Assembly: GCA_944392315.1 (NCBI GenBank)
Contig: CALXWH010000001.1
Span: 128,703 to 167,360, forward strand
Length of the DNA stretch: 38,658 nt
Source: an uncultured Alphaproteobacteria bacterium
Lineage (GTDB): Bacteria > Pseudomonadota > Alphaproteobacteria > RF32 > CAG-239
Direction: 5' to 3'
Positions 38,412 through 38,658 of the stretch are shown in pieces; the stretch's first letter is position 1; every line of letters starts with the position of its first letter. The notes below the pieces were generated by a model, which saw nothing but the letters and a program-made list of their open reading frames with translations, was not told where the DNA came from and searched no databases. The translations under genes and the position numbers were made by a program.

Positions 38412-38658
38412 TGTATAAGTTTTAGATTATTATAGTTAATTTATAACTTTGAGCATAGATGCGGATACATATCATATTTGCCATATTTGTTGTGCAATAT
38501 ACTGTTACGCTTAAATATTCTCTTTTAGTCCTTTCTATAAAGATTTTAATTTACGCGGACAACCTTCTTTCATCAATTAAGTTATATATTCTTCCAATTA
38601 GAGATATTTTCATGCATTATTTGGTAAATGATATATTTTTTGTTTTGCGGGGGGATGG
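38412..38658. other. AT-rich end of window, no gene seen
   Basis: About 250 bases with no convincing frame on either strand. The last bases (a run of G followed by ATGG at 38655) could be a ribosome site and start codon of a gene beyond the window, but this cannot be judged. Confidence 0.4.

Overview
The window is AT-rich and densely coded. It reads as chromosome of a low-GC, LPS-bearing Alphaproteobacterium. The evidence is gene order: mrp diverging from hflK-hflC-degP, a kdsD-lpt-hpf-ptsN cluster, an mraZ-rsmH-ftsL-ftsI division cluster, pal-cpoB-tilS, and several GANTC sites. A small 2[4Fe-4S] ferredoxin hints at a low-oxygen, perhaps host-associated life; this is inference, and no species can be named from the sequence.

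Layout. 1-627: 5' part of mrp (minus strand). 738-4452: hflK, hflC, a DegP-type protease and holC, tightly packed. 4559-8820: Kdo synthesis and LPS export (kdsD, a fused lptC-lptA gene, lptB), then hpf and ptsN from an internal promoter; rpoN, often found between lptB and hpf in proteobacteria, is absent. 8838-13895: a small orphan gene between two terminators, a leucine-rich-like protein coupled to trmN6, a ferredoxin, gltX, and a protein holding only the first half of a helicase core. 14127-17976: rsmB, a polytopic membrane protein that looks like a catalytically dead WecA/MraY-type phosphotransferase, and a TPR protein. 18042-20402: ftsK (minus). 20601-22308: fabD-fabG. 22335-26095: a short dcw cluster with a striking control region (two DnaA-box-like sites, then four CCAT boxes every 10 bp over the mraZ promoter). 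26254-28832: pal, cpoB, tilS and tRNA-Asp.

From about 28933 the window turns accessory: a lipoprotein made of two copies of one domain, a two-gene minus operon (unknown protein plus ASCH-domain protein), a Gp37/Gp68-like (DUF5131) cysteine-rich protein, a His/Asp-rich unknown protein, a pair of overlapping ABC exporter half-transporters, and a metal-response module: a CsoR-type repressor and a P1B-type ATPase with a near-ideal operator inside its promoter.

How the genes work together: much of the window serves the cell envelope. Kdo/LPS transport, fatty acid initiation and reduction, septal peptidoglycan (FtsI, FtsL), chromosome segregation at the septum (FtsK), outer-membrane constriction (Pal, CpoB) and envelope proteolysis (HflKC, DegP) lie within 28 kb. 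The best candidates for undescribed biology are the pseudo-phosphotransferase with its TPR partner, the covalent LptC-LptA bridge, the mraZ operator in an unusual form, and the cassette at 29652-32280.
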